DNA of 64,000 bases from Anditalea andensis (GCF_000714815.1 NZ_JMIH01000022.1:310001-374000); one strand, 5' to 3'; positions 37,348 to 46,506 are shown, counted from the first letter of the stretch. Translations and numbers: made by a program. The notes: generated by a model from the letters alone, not told the origin.

Positions 37348-38505
37348 ATGAAACATTTTTTCATCCTATTAATAGCATTTAGCTTAATCGTATCTTGTCA
37401 TAACACATCAAAAAATGAGTCGGTTACAAAGGGTTTACAATTAGTGCAAACAGGAGAATATACAATACCAATCGATTTGGAAACTTCGAACGCTCATTTG
37501 TTGGCATATGTAGACACTTGGAATGGGAAAGATTATTTACATTTTGTAAACCCGAAAAACCACACTTATTATTTTTATGATTTTGAGACGAGATCGATAG
37601 TGAATAAAATTTTAATTGAACGGGAAGGTCCCAATGGAATAGATGAAGTATGGTCAACTCAGGCTATTTCGCAGGATACTTTAATAAGTTCCACCTATAA
37701 AGGTTTGTTTTTTATAAATGATAATAGTGAAATAATTTTTAGGGCGCTATCAAATGATTCTGATATAAACGAAAACCATATTCCATCATTTGCATATTCT
37801 GGGATAAATGATTTAAAAGAAAATGTTTATCAGACAGCGCTGAACCCTCCCATTGAAAATGAAAACCCTTATCTGTTTTGTGACTTTAATTTGGATTTTC
37901 GGGTACAGAATCCTTTTATAAGATACAAGGATTTCTGGGAGGAGTATACCATTTATAGGCAGCTAAGTTTACAAAATTTAGTGGAATACGGTATGTATAT
38001 TTCGCATGAGCCCCAATCTTGTAGAATAGGGGATAAAATAATAGTAAGCCACAAATTTTCAGATGATGTAGCGATAATAGAAAATCAAAAAATCGTAAAT
38101 AAGAAAAAGCTAGTAGGTGAACATTTGGAAAGCATAGATCTTAAAGCCTATTTTAACTCTTACGTAATCGGTGAAAGAGGACCTGAATTTAAAAAAGATA
38201 GAGTTACCCAGTATGAAGGTATATTTTATGATGATAATAGTGAGTTAGTATACCGTTTTGTGCTAAATGCAGGAGAAAGTGTTTTAGAGGATAAAGTTAA
38301 AGGTATAAAACCCGTTTATCAAGATTCTTATTTATTAGTTGCCAATAAAAATTTGGATAAATTAGGACAGTTAAAAGTTCCAAATGTTCTTGTGAATGAT
38401 AACCCAACTTTCATTCACCAAGGAAGACTGTATTTTTTAAAAAGAGATCAAGAATTCGAAGATAAGTGTCAATTTTTGGTTTTTGAATTAAAGGGGGTTG
38501 AATAG
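37348..38505 (+). CDS. DUF4221-like beta-propeller lipoprotein
   Basis: 385 residues with lipobox LIVSC (Cys17). The rest is beta-rich with repeated pattern resembling DUF4221 / 6-bladed beta-propeller lipoproteins of Bacteroidota (HFVNPKNHTYYFYDFE, LIEREGPNGIDEVW, QGRLYFLKRDQEFEDKCQFL). Function unknown. It is clearly more AT-rich than the housekeeping genes around it and follows a decayed toxin-antitoxin module, suggesting a horizontally acquired island. Confidence 0.65.
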   Translation: MKHFFILLIAFSLIVSCHNTSKNESVTKGLQLVQTGEYTIPIDLETSNAHLLAYVDTWNGKDYLHFVNPKNHTYYFYDFETRSIVNKILIEREGPNGIDEVWSTQAISQDTLISSTYKGLFFINDNSEIIFRALSNDSDINENHIPSFAYSGINDLKENVYQTALNPPIENENPYLFCDFNLDFRVQNPFIRYKDFWEEYTIYRQLSLQNLVEYGMYISHEPQSCRIGDKIIVSHKFSDDVAIIENQKIVNKKKLVGEHLESIDLKAYFNSYVIGERGPEFKKDRVTQYEGIFYDDNSELVYRFVLNAGESVLEDKVKGIKPVYQDSYLLVANKNLDKLGQLKVPNVLVNDNPTFIHQGRLYFLKRDQEFEDKCQFLVFELKGVE

Positions 38506-39006
38506 CAATAAAATTGTTTGTTGAATGGTTTATGAATATTTTATGGGTATTATATATATATATATAACATAAAAAATAAATAGTAATATTTACTAGAGCC
38601 GTATATGCTTGTTCCTATTTAATTCACCCATATTTTAAAAATAAACTTTTTTTCCGCTATCAACTTAGCTTCAATTGATATCTCTACATTCGATCCTGAT
38701 GGGATCAATTTCTTTAAACATCTTTGCTATAAACATGTGATCTATTCAGGGTATTAACTCCTTTTATGCTCTTGGATGATGGTCCGTAAATACCTCTTTT
38801 TTTTATGCGGTTTTTTATATTTTTATCATCTAGGATGAAAAATTTTCTGGAAATGGATGATGTTTCATGAAACTTTCATTCTATTTCATTACCATTGTTA
38901 GCACAAAGATTAATATTTACACAAAGATTAATCTTTTGTAGGTAAGGGGAGTTTGATGTTTTATCTTTTCACTTATTAGACCTTACTTTTCACTTAATTT
39001 TAAAAA
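38506..39006. other. 500-bp AT-rich convergent intergenic region
   Basis: No gene seen. It lies between two convergent genes and holds a TA-dinucleotide run near 38551-38565 and the tandem repeat at 38902-38932. No clear terminator for either neighbour was found. Confidence 0.5.
38902..38932. repeat. Two 13-bp direct repeats, CACAAAGATTAAT
   Basis: CACAAAGATTAAT occurs at 38902-38914 and 38920-38932, 18 bp apart. The second copy continues into TCTTTTGT, making an imperfect palindrome with ACAAAGA. Could be a protein-binding site or recombination scar. Confidence 0.6.
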
Positions 39007-40392
39007 CTACTCTTTTCCCACCTGCCCCATCAGATTATTCAGATTCTCTGCCAGCGTAGGATGGGCGATAGGTAAATATCGAATGACATCAGTGGTAAGG
39101 CCACCCAGCATGATCATTTGGATGATTGTCATGATCTCTCCGCCGTCGATGCTTAAGATAGTAGCTCCCAAGATCTGATTGTTTTTTGGATTGACCAGAA
39201 TCTTAAAAAAACCACTCGTCTCATCGATCTCAAGGGGACGGCCTGCATGCTTCATCCAGTGCTTGCCTACAACATAATCTATGCCCTGTTCTTTGGCCTG
39301 ACGTTCATTCAGCCCCACTCTGGCCAGCTGGGGGTCTATAAAAATGCAGTAGGGCACCAGTCTGTCTTTTTTGGAAATCCAGGTATTCTCATATACACAC
39401 TTAAATACCACATGGGCATCATGATAGGCCATGTGCGTAAAAGGAGTTTCTCCCAATACATCCCCAAGGGCATACACGCCCTTACAGCTGGTTTCGTAAT
39501 GTTCGTTAACAAGAATATACCCCTTTTCATCTGTATCTATTTGGCTATCTGATAACTGAAGCTTTTCAGTGGATGGTTTTCTGCCTATCGCTATCAGTAG
39601 GTGCGTGCCTATTACTGTCTTTAAAATCCCTTCCTGCAAATAAGTGATGTGAATGCCATTCCCAGCTTTTTCTAGCTTTTCTACTTGGGCTTTAAAAACA
39701 GTACCTATGCCCTCTTCCTTAAATATTTTACTTACCGCTTCACATACATCTTCATCCTCTTTAGGTACCAGTTGGGACCCTTTGTCCAGTATGGTCACCT
39801 GGCTGCCAAACCTGCTGAACATCTGGGCAAACTCGAGACCGATATACCCTCCGCCTATTATGATAAGGTGTTCAGGAGTTTCTTCCAGTTCCATGATAGT
39901 GGTGGAGGTAAGATAAGGGATATCTTCAATACCTTCAATGGGAGGAATAACAGGTTGTGCACCTGTATCTATGAAAATGTTCTCAGCTTCCAGCTGAAGA
40001 ACTCCTCCATCTTGCTGCACTACTTCTACTTGCTTAGGACCAGTGAACCTTCCAAGGCCTTGCAGAACAGTGACACCTTCAGCCTTTTCTAACCCTTTGA
40101 TGGCACCTTTCCGAAAGAGCTGGACTATTTTTTCTTTCCTTGACCTGATTTTTTTTTGGTCAATAGAATAATCCGAAACATTGACACCATAATCAGCTGC
40201 CCTGCTTACCATATGGGCCACCCTTGCTGAGGCTATCATGGTTTTGGTAGGCGAGCAGCCATCATTGATGCAGGTGCCGCCTATTACGCGTTTTTCTATC
40301 AAGGCGACTTGTAGTCCGATTCCACTGATTTTTTTGGCCAGGGGCATTCCTGATTGGCCTGCACCTATGATGATTGCATCGAATTTTTGCAT
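39007..40392 (-). CDS. Mercuric-reductase-like FAD/NAD disulfide oxidoreductase
   Basis: 461 residues. FAD-binding N-terminus (DAIIIGAGQSGMPLAKKI), redox-active pair GGTCINDGCSPTKTM (Cys-x4-Cys), NAD(P) fold IIIGGGYIGLEFAQMF, second FAD block VYALGDV and C-terminal dimer domain (HPTLAENLNNL, with the His of the active-site dyad). It belongs to the lipoamide dehydrogenase / mercuric reductase class. There is no N-terminal HMA domain and no CC pair at the C-terminus, and no mer genes nearby, so mercury reduction is unlikely; substrate unknown. Confidence 0.87.
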   Translation of the reverse strand: MQKFDAIIIGAGQSGMPLAKKISGIGLQVALIEKRVIGGTCINDGCSPTKTMIASARVAHMVSRAADYGVNVSDYSIDQKKIRSRKEKIVQLFRKGAIKGLEKAEGVTVLQGLGRFTGPKQVEVVQQDGGVLQLEAENIFIDTGAQPVIPPIEGIEDIPYLTSTTIMELEETPEHLIIIGGGYIGLEFAQMFSRFGSQVTILDKGSQLVPKEDEDVCEAVSKIFKEEGIGTVFKAQVEKLEKAGNGIHITYLQEGILKTVIGTHLLIAIGRKPSTEKLQLSDSQIDTDEKGYILVNEHYETSCKGVYALGDVLGETPFTHMAYHDAHVVFKCVYENTWISKKDRLVPYCIFIDPQLARVGLNERQAKEQGIDYVVGKHWMKHAGRPLEIDETSGFFKILVNPKNNQILGATILSIDGGEIMTIIQMIMLGGLTTDVIRYLPIAHPTLAENLNNLMGQVGKE

Positions 40393-40406
40393 GAAGAGGG
40401 TTTAAC

Positions 40407-40694
40407 TTAATCGTCCGATTCTATTTCTACGCCGTTGTAAAATGCAATATGGCCTTTTATTTCCTTGGCTGCTGATGAAGGTTCTGCATAAAACCAGGCT
40501 GCATTTTCATTGAGCTCTCCGTTCACTTCCACATGGTAATAGTTGGCTTTGCCTTTCCATGGGCAGGTGCTGGTATTGGCTGACTCTTTAAGGTATTGTT
40601 TTTTGACGGCTTCATCCGGAAAATAATGATTGTTTTCCAATAGTATAGTGTCATGTGAATCTGCTATGACGGTTCCATTCCAAATTGCTTTCAT
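40407..40694 (-). CDS. DUF427 domain protein
   Basis: 95 residues, one complete DUF427 domain: MKAIWNGTVIADS, TCPWKGKANYYHVEVNG (the conserved CPWKG) and AAWFYAEPSSAAKEI. Small beta-barrel-like protein of unknown function, often next to redox enzymes. Starts 15 bp upstream of the flavoprotein on the same strand, suggesting one operon. Confidence 0.9.
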   Translation of the reverse strand: MKAIWNGTVIADSHDTILLENNHYFPDEAVKKQYLKESANTSTCPWKGKANYYHVEVNGELNENAAWFYAEPSSAAKEIKGHIAFYNGVEIESDD

Positions 40695-40829
40695 AATGAT
40701 TCTGTTTTAATTAATGGTTAGCTAATTAAACCCAAATTACCAATAAGTGTTTGATGGAATGATCTGTAATTTAAAACATCAAAAGAGATAGGCCATATTA
40801 TTTGCTATTATTGTTTCATGATGAGAGCA

Positions 40830-41540
40830 TCACAGCGCATATAGTAAAAAGACAGTGGGTATTTTATGTAGATCCAGCGCTGTTTTTTTCCATTCAGCTA
40901 CTGTTTTGGTCACGATAAACTCATCCTTTCCGGTTATGTTTTTTGCTATGCAAAGTTTGGTGGATGGATGGAGGGTGTTTTTTAGGTCCTCAAATAGGTG
41001 GTTGTTCCTAAAAGGGGTTTCCATAAAAATCTGAGTTCTATAATGGCTGGCAGACTCATTTTCCAGTTTTTTGATCGCATCTATCCTCATTTTCTTATCT
41101 ATGGGGATGTAGCCATGGAAGGCAAAAGATTGTCCATTGAACCCGGAAGCCATCAAGGCTAAAAACATAGACGAGGGACCTGTTAGAGGTACCGTCTTTA
41201 TCGCCTTAGAATGGGCAAATGCAGCAGCCAATGCCCCAGGATCAGCAATGCCCGGACATCCAGCTTCCGATATTATCCCCAAATCATGGCCTTCCAGCAG
41301 AGGGGACAGCAGGGCTGCCATTTGGTCTGGTTTGGATTTTTTATCCAAAACCTGCATCTGAAGCTCCTCAATTGGAATCCCCAGCTTCAGACTGCTGATA
41401 TACCGTCTGGCCGTACGCAGGTTTTCTACTGCATAATATTTGGTATGGCGAACCACCTCTTTGATCTGAGGGGAGATCACCTGCTCTGCAGTGCCTTCTG
41501 CCAGAACACTGGGTATGAGATAAAGTATGCCTTTTTTCAT
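40830..41540 (-). CDS. Tetrapyrrole-methylase-family methyltransferase (RsmI-like)
   Basis: 236 residues. Blocks LYLIPSVLAEGT, YAVENLRTARRYI, GIISEAGCPGIADPG and VPLTGPSSMFLALMASGFN match the SAM-dependent RsmI/YraL family, whose E. coli member 2'-O-methylates C1402 of 16S rRNA. The N-terminus is shorter than RsmI and the usual GNLGD block is absent, so this is the Bacteroidota variant with unproven substrate. Its start codon is immediately preceded by a dispersed repeat copy (41541-41657). Confidence 0.82.
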   Translation of the reverse strand: MKKGILYLIPSVLAEGTAEQVISPQIKEVVRHTKYYAVENLRTARRYISSLKLGIPIEELQMQVLDKKSKPDQMAALLSPLLEGHDLGIISEAGCPGIADPGALAAAFAHSKAIKTVPLTGPSSMFLALMASGFNGQSFAFHGYIPIDKKMRIDAIKKLENESASHYRTQIFMETPFRNNHLFEDLKNTLHPSTKLCIAKNITGKDEFIVTKTVAEWKKTALDLHKIPTVFLLYAL

Positions 41541-41657
41541 GTATTTATAATTGTTTTTTAAAGGTCATAACTTGTCAGGTGACAAAGAAAACGGAACCGA
41601 ATCTCGCTTGGGCCGATAATCATCTCAGTGTGTGAGGTTTTTGTCATGCTAGATTTC
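41541..41657 (-). repeat. Dispersed leader repeat, copy R1 (upstream of the RsmI-like gene)
   Basis: 117 bp on the minus strand. Begins GAAATCTAGCATGAC, has CTCACACACTGAGATGATTAT in two parts, GCGAGATTC, and ends GACAAGTTATGACCTTTAAA then AACAATTATAAATAC immediately before ATG 41540. It begins 3 bp after the stop codon of the upstream hydrolase gene, so it is the entire intercistronic spacer. Confidence 0.85.
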
Positions 41658-41660
41658 TTC

Positions 41661-42428
41661 TTATTGTCCTTTTCCCAAAAAAGCCTTAACTGTTTCTACT
41701 ACAGCAGTAGGTTGCTCTGCATGAAGCCAGTGTCCTGCGTTTTTTATAAAGATGGTATGGCTGTTTGGGAAATACATTTCAATATCCTCCTTATCCTTGT
41801 CTTGTATATAATTGGAGTTGGCACCTCCCATAAATAAAGTCGGTTTACCAAAGGCATGATCAAAGGACAATGCCTCGCCCACGTTTTCGATTTTTTCGGT
41901 GATGACCTTCAGGTTAATCTTCCACACGAATTTTTGATCTTTTCTACTGAGGTTCTTAAGCAGAAACTGCCTTACAGTAGGTATAGGCTCATACTCTGCC
42001 AATATATCATCGGCTTCTTTTCGCGAGCTGATCCGGTCCAGCCCTATGGCATTTAATCCCTCCAATATGCTCTGGTGGTGTACAGGATATTCCCGCGGTG
42101 CTATATCCACTACTATCAGTTTATCTATTCTTTCCGGGTATAGCATGGCTAGGTTCATCACGGTCTTGCCGCCCATCGAATGCCCCATAAAATGTGCAGA
42201 AGCTAGGTTTTCATCATCCAATAGTGCTACCAAATCGGCTGCCATCACTTTATAGTTCCATTCTTCATGGTGGGGAGAATCCCCATGATTTCGCTGATCC
42301 ACCAGGTATAAGGTGTAGTCGTTTTCTAAATCCCGGGCTATGCTCAGCCAATTGTCAGCTGAACCAAAAAGACCGTGCAGAATAACCAGGGCAGGCCCTT
42401 GTCCTATTTTTTTATAATTTAATTTCAT
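41661..42428 (-). CDS. Alpha/beta hydrolase (YbfF-like esterase)
   Basis: 255 residues. Oxyanion block LVILHGLFGSADNW, then VDQRNHGDSPH, nucleophile elbow FMGHSMGGKTVM and C-terminal His in KNAGHWLHAEQP. This is the YbfF/PldB-like thioesterase/esterase group. Cytoplasmic. Flanked on both sides by dispersed repeat copies. Confidence 0.9.
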   Translation of the reverse strand: MKLNYKKIGQGPALVILHGLFGSADNWLSIARDLENDYTLYLVDQRNHGDSPHHEEWNYKVMAADLVALLDDENLASAHFMGHSMGGKTVMNLAMLYPERIDKLIVVDIAPREYPVHHQSILEGLNAIGLDRISSRKEADDILAEYEPIPTVRQFLLKNLSRKDQKFVWKINLKVITEKIENVGEALSFDHAFGKPTLFMGGANSNYIQDKDKEDIEMYFPNSHTIFIKNAGHWLHAEQPTAVVETVKAFLGKGQ

Positions 42429-42547
42429 TTGTTTATAATTGTTCTTTAAAGGCCATTATTTGTCCCGTTCCGAAGGTCGGGATGGAATCTCGCTAGTGCC
42501 GGCAATCATCCCAGAATGTGATGCTCAACGTCATGTTCGATTTCACG
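42429..42547 (-). repeat. Dispersed leader repeat, copy R2 (upstream of the hydrolase gene)
   Basis: 119 bp. Minus strand: GTGAAATCGAACATGACG, CTGGGATGATTG, GCGAGATTCCATCCCGACC, TTCGGAACGGGACAAATAAT, GGCCTTTAAAGAACAATTAT, AAACAA, then ATG 42428. The CCCGA ... TCGG/CGGG segment can fold into a small hairpin. Confidence 0.85.
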
Positions 42548-42621
42548 GTTTGTCAATCTGGCAAGCAATAGTATAGAATATTTTAGGCCAATGCTACTTT
42601 CCATCTGTCTTCGGACTATTT

Positions 42622-43338
42622 TTAAAACTCCAGCTGTCTTCTATACATCTGTATGGTATTCTCCAATCCGTAATACAGTGCATCACAGATCAGGGCATGT
42701 CCTATGCTGACTTCATCCAGAAACGGTATGCTTTCTTTTAAAAACCGGAGGTTATGCAGGTCCAGGTCATGGCCGGCATTCAGACCCAGATCCAGTTTTT
42801 TGGCCAGATGTGCCGCTTCTACAAATGGCTTGACGGCTGCATGTTTGCTTTTAGGGAAAAGCGCTGCATAAGGTTCTGTATATAGTTCCACCCTATCCGT
42901 ACCGATTTCTTTTGCCGGTTCAAAATACTTTAACTCTGGATTGATAAAAATAGATACCCGGGCGCCATAGGTATGCAGTTCAGCAATGATATCTTTTAGT
43001 TGGATCTGGTGAGTGATGGTGTCCCAGCCTGCATTGGACGTCAGTACATGCGGGGGGTCGGGTACCAGGGTAACCTGTTCAGGTCTCACAGTTCTGATCA
43101 GCTCCATCAACCTTTTGTCAGGATAGCCTTCTATATTAAATTCAGTGGTTACGGCTTCTTTCAGATCCAGCACATCCTGATAGCGGATATGCCTTTCATC
43201 CGGTCTAGGGTGTACCGTGATCCCCTGGGCACCGAATCTTTCGGCATCCAGCGCTACCTTTACCACATCAGGATTATTACCGCCCCTAGCATTTCTTAAA
43301 GTGGCGATTTTGTTAATATTTACACTGAGTTTGGTCAT
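42622..43338 (-). CDS. pdxJ: Pyridoxine 5'-phosphate synthase
   Basis: 238 residues from ATG 43338 (43344 possible). It condenses 1-deoxy-D-xylulose-5-phosphate with 3-amino-1-hydroxyacetone phosphate to make pyridoxine phosphate. Motifs: [55 protein letters not shown] and [13 protein letters not shown]. Length normal. Divergent from yqeY. Confidence 0.96.
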   Translation of the reverse strand: MTKLSVNINKIATLRNARGGNNPDVVKVALDAERFGAQGITVHPRPDERHIRYQDVLDLKEAVTTEFNIEGYPDKRLMELIRTVRPEQVTLVPDPPHVLTSNAGWDTITHQIQLKDIIAELHTYGARVSIFINPELKYFEPAKEIGTDRVELYTEPYAALFPKSKHAAVKPFVEAAHLAKKLDLGLNAGHDLDLHNLRFLKESIPFLDEVSIGHALICDALYYGLENTIQMYRRQLEF

Positions 43339-43401
43339 TTTCAAGAATTAATGGCTTAATTTTGCTTTAAATTTACACATTATAACACAAACAAAAGACC
43401 A

Positions 43402-43851
43402 ATGAGTTTAAAGCTACGTGTAGAAAGTGAAATTAAACAGGCGATGCTGGCCAAAGATAAGGATAGACTGAGAGCGCTACGCTCCATTAAATCCCTGATT
43501 ATGCTCGAAGAGACCAAAACAGGAGGCGATAAGGGGATTTCTGAAGAGGAGGAATTAAAGCTGCTTACCAAAGCATCCAAACAAAGAAAAGATTCAGCAG
43601 AAATATACCAGCAACAGAACCGGGAAGACCTGGCAGGTGTTGAACTGGCTGAACTGGAAATCATCAGTGAATTTATGCCAAAGCAACTGACAGAAGAGGA
43701 GGTAGAGGCTGTGCTTAAGCAGATTATTACCCAGGTAGGGGCCGATGGTCCTAAGGATATGGGCAAGGTAATGGGTGTGGCTACTAAGCAGCTGGCCGGC
43801 AAGGCTGACGGTAAGTTGATTTCCCAGAAAGTCAAAACCTTACTAGCATAA
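43402..43851 (+). CDS. GatB/YqeY domain protein
   Basis: 149 residues. Contains LKLRVESEIKQAMLAKDKDR and the tRNA-binding-like YqeY/GatB tail (MPKQLTEEEVEAVLKQII, KDMGKVMGVATKQLAGKADG). Free-standing YqeY proteins are of unclear function, related to the tail of GatB in tRNA-dependent amidation. A possible -7 box TAATTTTG lies at 43357-43364, 23 bp after TTTG 43330-43333. First gene of yqeY-cvpA-pabA. Confidence 0.92.
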   Translation: MSLKLRVESEIKQAMLAKDKDRLRALRSIKSLIMLEETKTGGDKGISEEEELKLLTKASKQRKDSAEIYQQQNREDLAGVELAELEIISEFMPKQLTEEEVEAVLKQIITQVGADGPKDMGKVMGVATKQLAGKADGKLISQKVKTLLA

Positions 43852-43857
43852 ATATAA

Positions 43858-44403
43858 TTGAGCCCGATAGACATTATTATTCTTATTTTACTGGCTATAG
43901 GTACCTTTAGTGGATACCGAAAGGGATTATTTATAGGGTTACTGTCTATCGTGGCTTTTTTTATAGCGATCATATTTAGTTTCAGATTTATGCATTGGGG
44001 TGCAGAGGTACTGTCCCGTAACGTGGAGAGCCTTACCTTTATGTTGCCTTTTGTGGCCTTTATCATTATATTTCTCATAGTCACGGTTTCGCTGCGGTTG
44101 ATAGCTTTTGCTATTAAAAAAGCTATGGACCTTACGATCTTAGGCGCATTCGATAATTTTGCAGGAGCCATATTGGGCCTGTTTAAGTGGGCATTTATGA
44201 TCAGTTTACTGCTATGGGTAGCGCATTCCTTTGATTTCAATGTGCCCAAAGAAGTAACGGAGGATTCGGTAGTTTACCCTGTGATCACTCCTTTGGCTCC
44301 TTCTGCAGTGGCATTTCTGGATTCCTACACACCGATAATTGACCAATCTGTAAATTCTATTCGTAAACTTGTAGACATAGGACCCAGTGTTACTGCTGAT
44401 TGA
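43858..44403 (+). CDS. CvpA family membrane protein (TTG start)
   Basis: 181 residues with four membrane segments. The family N-terminus PIDIIILILLAIGTFSGYRK starts right after a TTG at 43858; the next in-frame ATG would delete the first two membrane segments, so TTG is the likely start. CvpA was named from colicin V production; its general role is unclear. Six bp after yqeY, and its end overlaps pabA by 17 bp. Confidence 0.87.
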   Translation: MSPIDIIILILLAIGTFSGYRKGLFIGLLSIVAFFIAIIFSFRFMHWGAEVLSRNVESLTFMLPFVAFIIIFLIVTVSLRLIAFAIKKAMDLTILGAFDNFAGAILGLFKWAFMISLLLWVAHSFDFNVPKEVTEDSVVYPVITPLAPSAVAFLDSYTPIIDQSVNSIRKLVDIGPSVTAD

Positions 44404-45001
44404 TAATTTCGATTCTTTCTCCCATATGCTGGCGGACTATCTCCGGCAGGCTGGTGCACACCTGAAGATCGTGCGCAACGATGTTTTGCTGTCAGATCTG
44501 ATCGAGCAAGAGTATGAAGGCATAATTTTATCTCCGGGTCCAGAGGTCCCTGGCAAAGCAGGTAATTTGATGCATATATTATCTTATTACCATGATAAGC
44601 TACCTGTACTTGGAATCTGCCTTGGCCATCAGGCTATTGGAGAATTTTTTGGTGCAGCTCTGGTGAGGGGAGAAAAACCCGTCCACGGTAAAGTGCATAG
44701 GGTCAATAAAACTATGGAACACCCCGTATTGCAAGGACTTCCTGCTAATTTTAAAGTTACCCGCTACCATTCTTTAGAACTGAGAAATCTTCCGGATGTG
44801 TTGGAAGTCATATTAGAAACCGATAATAAAGAGATCATGGGAATCGTCCATAGCTACCTTCCCGTTGTAGGCATCCAGTTTCACCCAGAAGCCTATTTAA
44901 CCGAGTATGGATTAGAACTTATTACAAATTGGGTCAATAGCTATATTAAACAGTCTGAAGTGGCGTATATACCTGCAAAAAAGGTAAATATAGCGCTCTA
45001 G
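44387..45001 (+). CDS. pabA: Aminodeoxychorismate/anthranilate synthase glutamine amidotransferase
   Basis: 204 residues starting at GTG 44387 (MLLLIDNFDSFSHML fits the family N-terminus). Class I glutamine amidotransferase: nucleophile in LGICLGHQAIGEFF, catalytic His/Glu in GIQFHPEA. It supplies ammonia for p-aminobenzoate (folate) or anthranilate (tryptophan) synthesis. No PabB or TrpE gene is adjacent, so PabA versus TrpG cannot be separated; I use pabA tentatively. Confidence 0.88.
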   Translation: MLLLIDNFDSFSHMLADYLRQAGAHLKIVRNDVLLSDLIEQEYEGIILSPGPEVPGKAGNLMHILSYYHDKLPVLGICLGHQAIGEFFGAALVRGEKPVHGKVHRVNKTMEHPVLQGLPANFKVTRYHSLELRNLPDVLEVILETDNKEIMGIVHSYLPVVGIQFHPEAYLTEYGLELITNWVNSYIKQSEVAYIPAKKVNIAL

Positions 45002-45017
45002 CGCATAAGCTTGTTTT

Positions 45018-45160
45018 CATCTGTTTGTAATTGTTTTTTAATGGCCAAGACTTGTCCCGTGACGAAGGAAGCGGAATAACCTGTTCCTAATTTATTCAGG
45101 AGAATCTTGCATTATTATAATCATCCCAGTGTGTGCGCTAATCTTCATGCTGGAGTTCGT
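45018..45160 (-). repeat. Dispersed leader repeat, orphan copy R3
   Basis: About 140 bp on the minus strand. Contains CACACACTGGGATGATTATA, GCAAGATTCTCCTGAATAAA, TTAGGAACAGG, CGTCACGGGACAAG, TTGGCCATTAAAAAACAAT and TACAAACAG before an ATG at 45018-45020. That ATG opens only a short frame (MKTSLC) running antisense into pabA, so the downstream gene has been lost. Longer variant, shared in the middle with R8. Confidence 0.8.
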
Positions 45161-45840
45161 TTTATTATAATTTTTTGTTTTCGATCCTCTTGGGTTGCCG
45201 GGCAGGATGATTTCTTGGCTTTTGTATAACAGGCCTCCCAGGACGATATGACTTAGTTAACCAACTTATTTAATAAACAGCCCCTGCATGATGTCAATAC
45301 ATTGAAAGTATAAGCATTTCCCATAAAACTGGGTTGACTGCAAGGTACAAAAAATCCCGAAGGTGGAAGTTATTTCTCGCTTTTGTTAGCCTTCTGTTAT
45401 AAAGCAATATCCCCAATCGGGCAGTGCAATATCCCTCTTTTCGTTTGGGGCGGGCATTATTTTGGTGAAAAGTTTTTAGGGCAATTGTTATGAATGCTGT
45501 AATAAATCAAATAGATACCTGAACTCTCATCTTGGGCTATTTATTACTTTTAGGGTAGTGACGGACCCTTATGGAAGGATGTTAATGTCAAAGGGCATGT
45601 ATTGGCTGGATTTTATTAAAAAAAAACAGCTTACTTCCTGCATTGGCAAAAATTCATTTTATGATAGTAAAAAGGAGAACATTTGATGAAAAGGCTCTGC
45701 TAAGTGGGAACCAATTATTTTTTTGAAGATATTATTGATACTTTTTGTTTTTAAACGTACGGCGTTTGAATGAAATAGTGAACATCACCAGACATAATCC
45801 CGTTTTATATTTTGGAAACTATTTAATACCTTTAAACAAT
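45161..45840. other. 680-bp region without a gene
   Basis: Several short frames but none with family features. The reading frame that leads into the CBS gene is open back to 45745, but the conserved start is ATG 45841. No clear promoter found for the CBS gene. Probably degraded DNA associated with the adjacent orphan repeat. Confidence 0.4.
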
Positions 45841-46506
45841 ATGCAGGCATACGAATATATCAATAACCTTATTCCCCCTCTAAAATATACAGACAAGGTA
45901 AGTATGGCGCTTACTTGGATGGAAAGTATCAGAACCAATACATTGCCCGTGGTGGATGCCGGCTTCTTTAAGGGTTTGGTAACAGATGAAATGATCTATA
46001 ACCTCAATGATGGCGAACTAACCATAAAAGACATGGATCTGGAGGCAGAGGCCTGTTATGTATTTAAGGACAAGCACATCTATGATGTCCTGAGAGTGGC
46101 TTCAGAGCATCATGCCGTGATGGTGGCGGTAATAGACCGGGAAAGTGTATATCATGGCGTCATTACCTTGGAAGATGCTGTTTCGGCTTTTGCAGATACC
46201 TTATCCATCCAGTCGCAGGGAGGGGTTTTGATTCTATCCATGTATATGACCGATTATAGCCTGTTTGAAATTTCCAGGGTCATCGAATCCGAAAATGCCA
46301 AAGTACTCAGTAGTTTCATCAGTAATGACCCCCTTGATGCCAGCAAGATTAAAGTTACCATAAAAGTGGATAAAACCGAACTTAGGCATATCAAAGCTAC
46401 TTTAGAGCGCTTTGGATACAGGATAATTGACCAATACCAGGAAGAAACAGGCATCAGTTCAGAACATGACCGGCTGGGGAATCTGATGCGTTTCCTGGAT
46501 ATTTAA
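45841..46506 (+). CDS. CBS-domain protein
   Basis: 221 residues from ATG 45841 (MQAYEYINNLIPPLKYTD). Two CBS motifs (about 10-60, TLPVVDAGFFKGLVTDEMIY; about 75-130, MVAVIDRESVYHGVITLED) followed by an ACT-like C-terminal domain (about 140-205). CBS pairs bind adenine nucleotides. In Bacteroidota this gene commonly precedes nadK, as here (79 bp gap), suggesting a regulatory or cofactor-sensing role. Confidence 0.85.
   Translation: MQAYEYINNLIPPLKYTDKVSMALTWMESIRTNTLPVVDAGFFKGLVTDEMIYNLNDGELTIKDMDLEAEACYVFKDKHIYDVLRVASEHHAVMVAVIDRESVYHGVITLEDAVSAFADTLSIQSQGGVLILSMYMTDYSLFEISRVIESENAKVLSSFISNDPLDASKIKVTIKVDKTELRHIKATLERFGYRIIDQYQEETGISSEHDRLGNLMRFLDI

Noticed and set aside
38540-38580. TA-dinucleotide run as a phase-variation tract
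   Set aside because: It lies in a convergent intergenic region, not in a promoter or coding sequence.
39007-40392. Mercury resistance
   Set aside because: The flavoprotein lacks the HMA domain and C-terminal cysteine pair of MerA and no merR/merT/merP genes are near.
43380-44249. 289-codon minus-strand frame opposite yqeY and cvpA
   Set aside because: Serine- and isoleucine-rich antisense shadow of two well-recognised genes.
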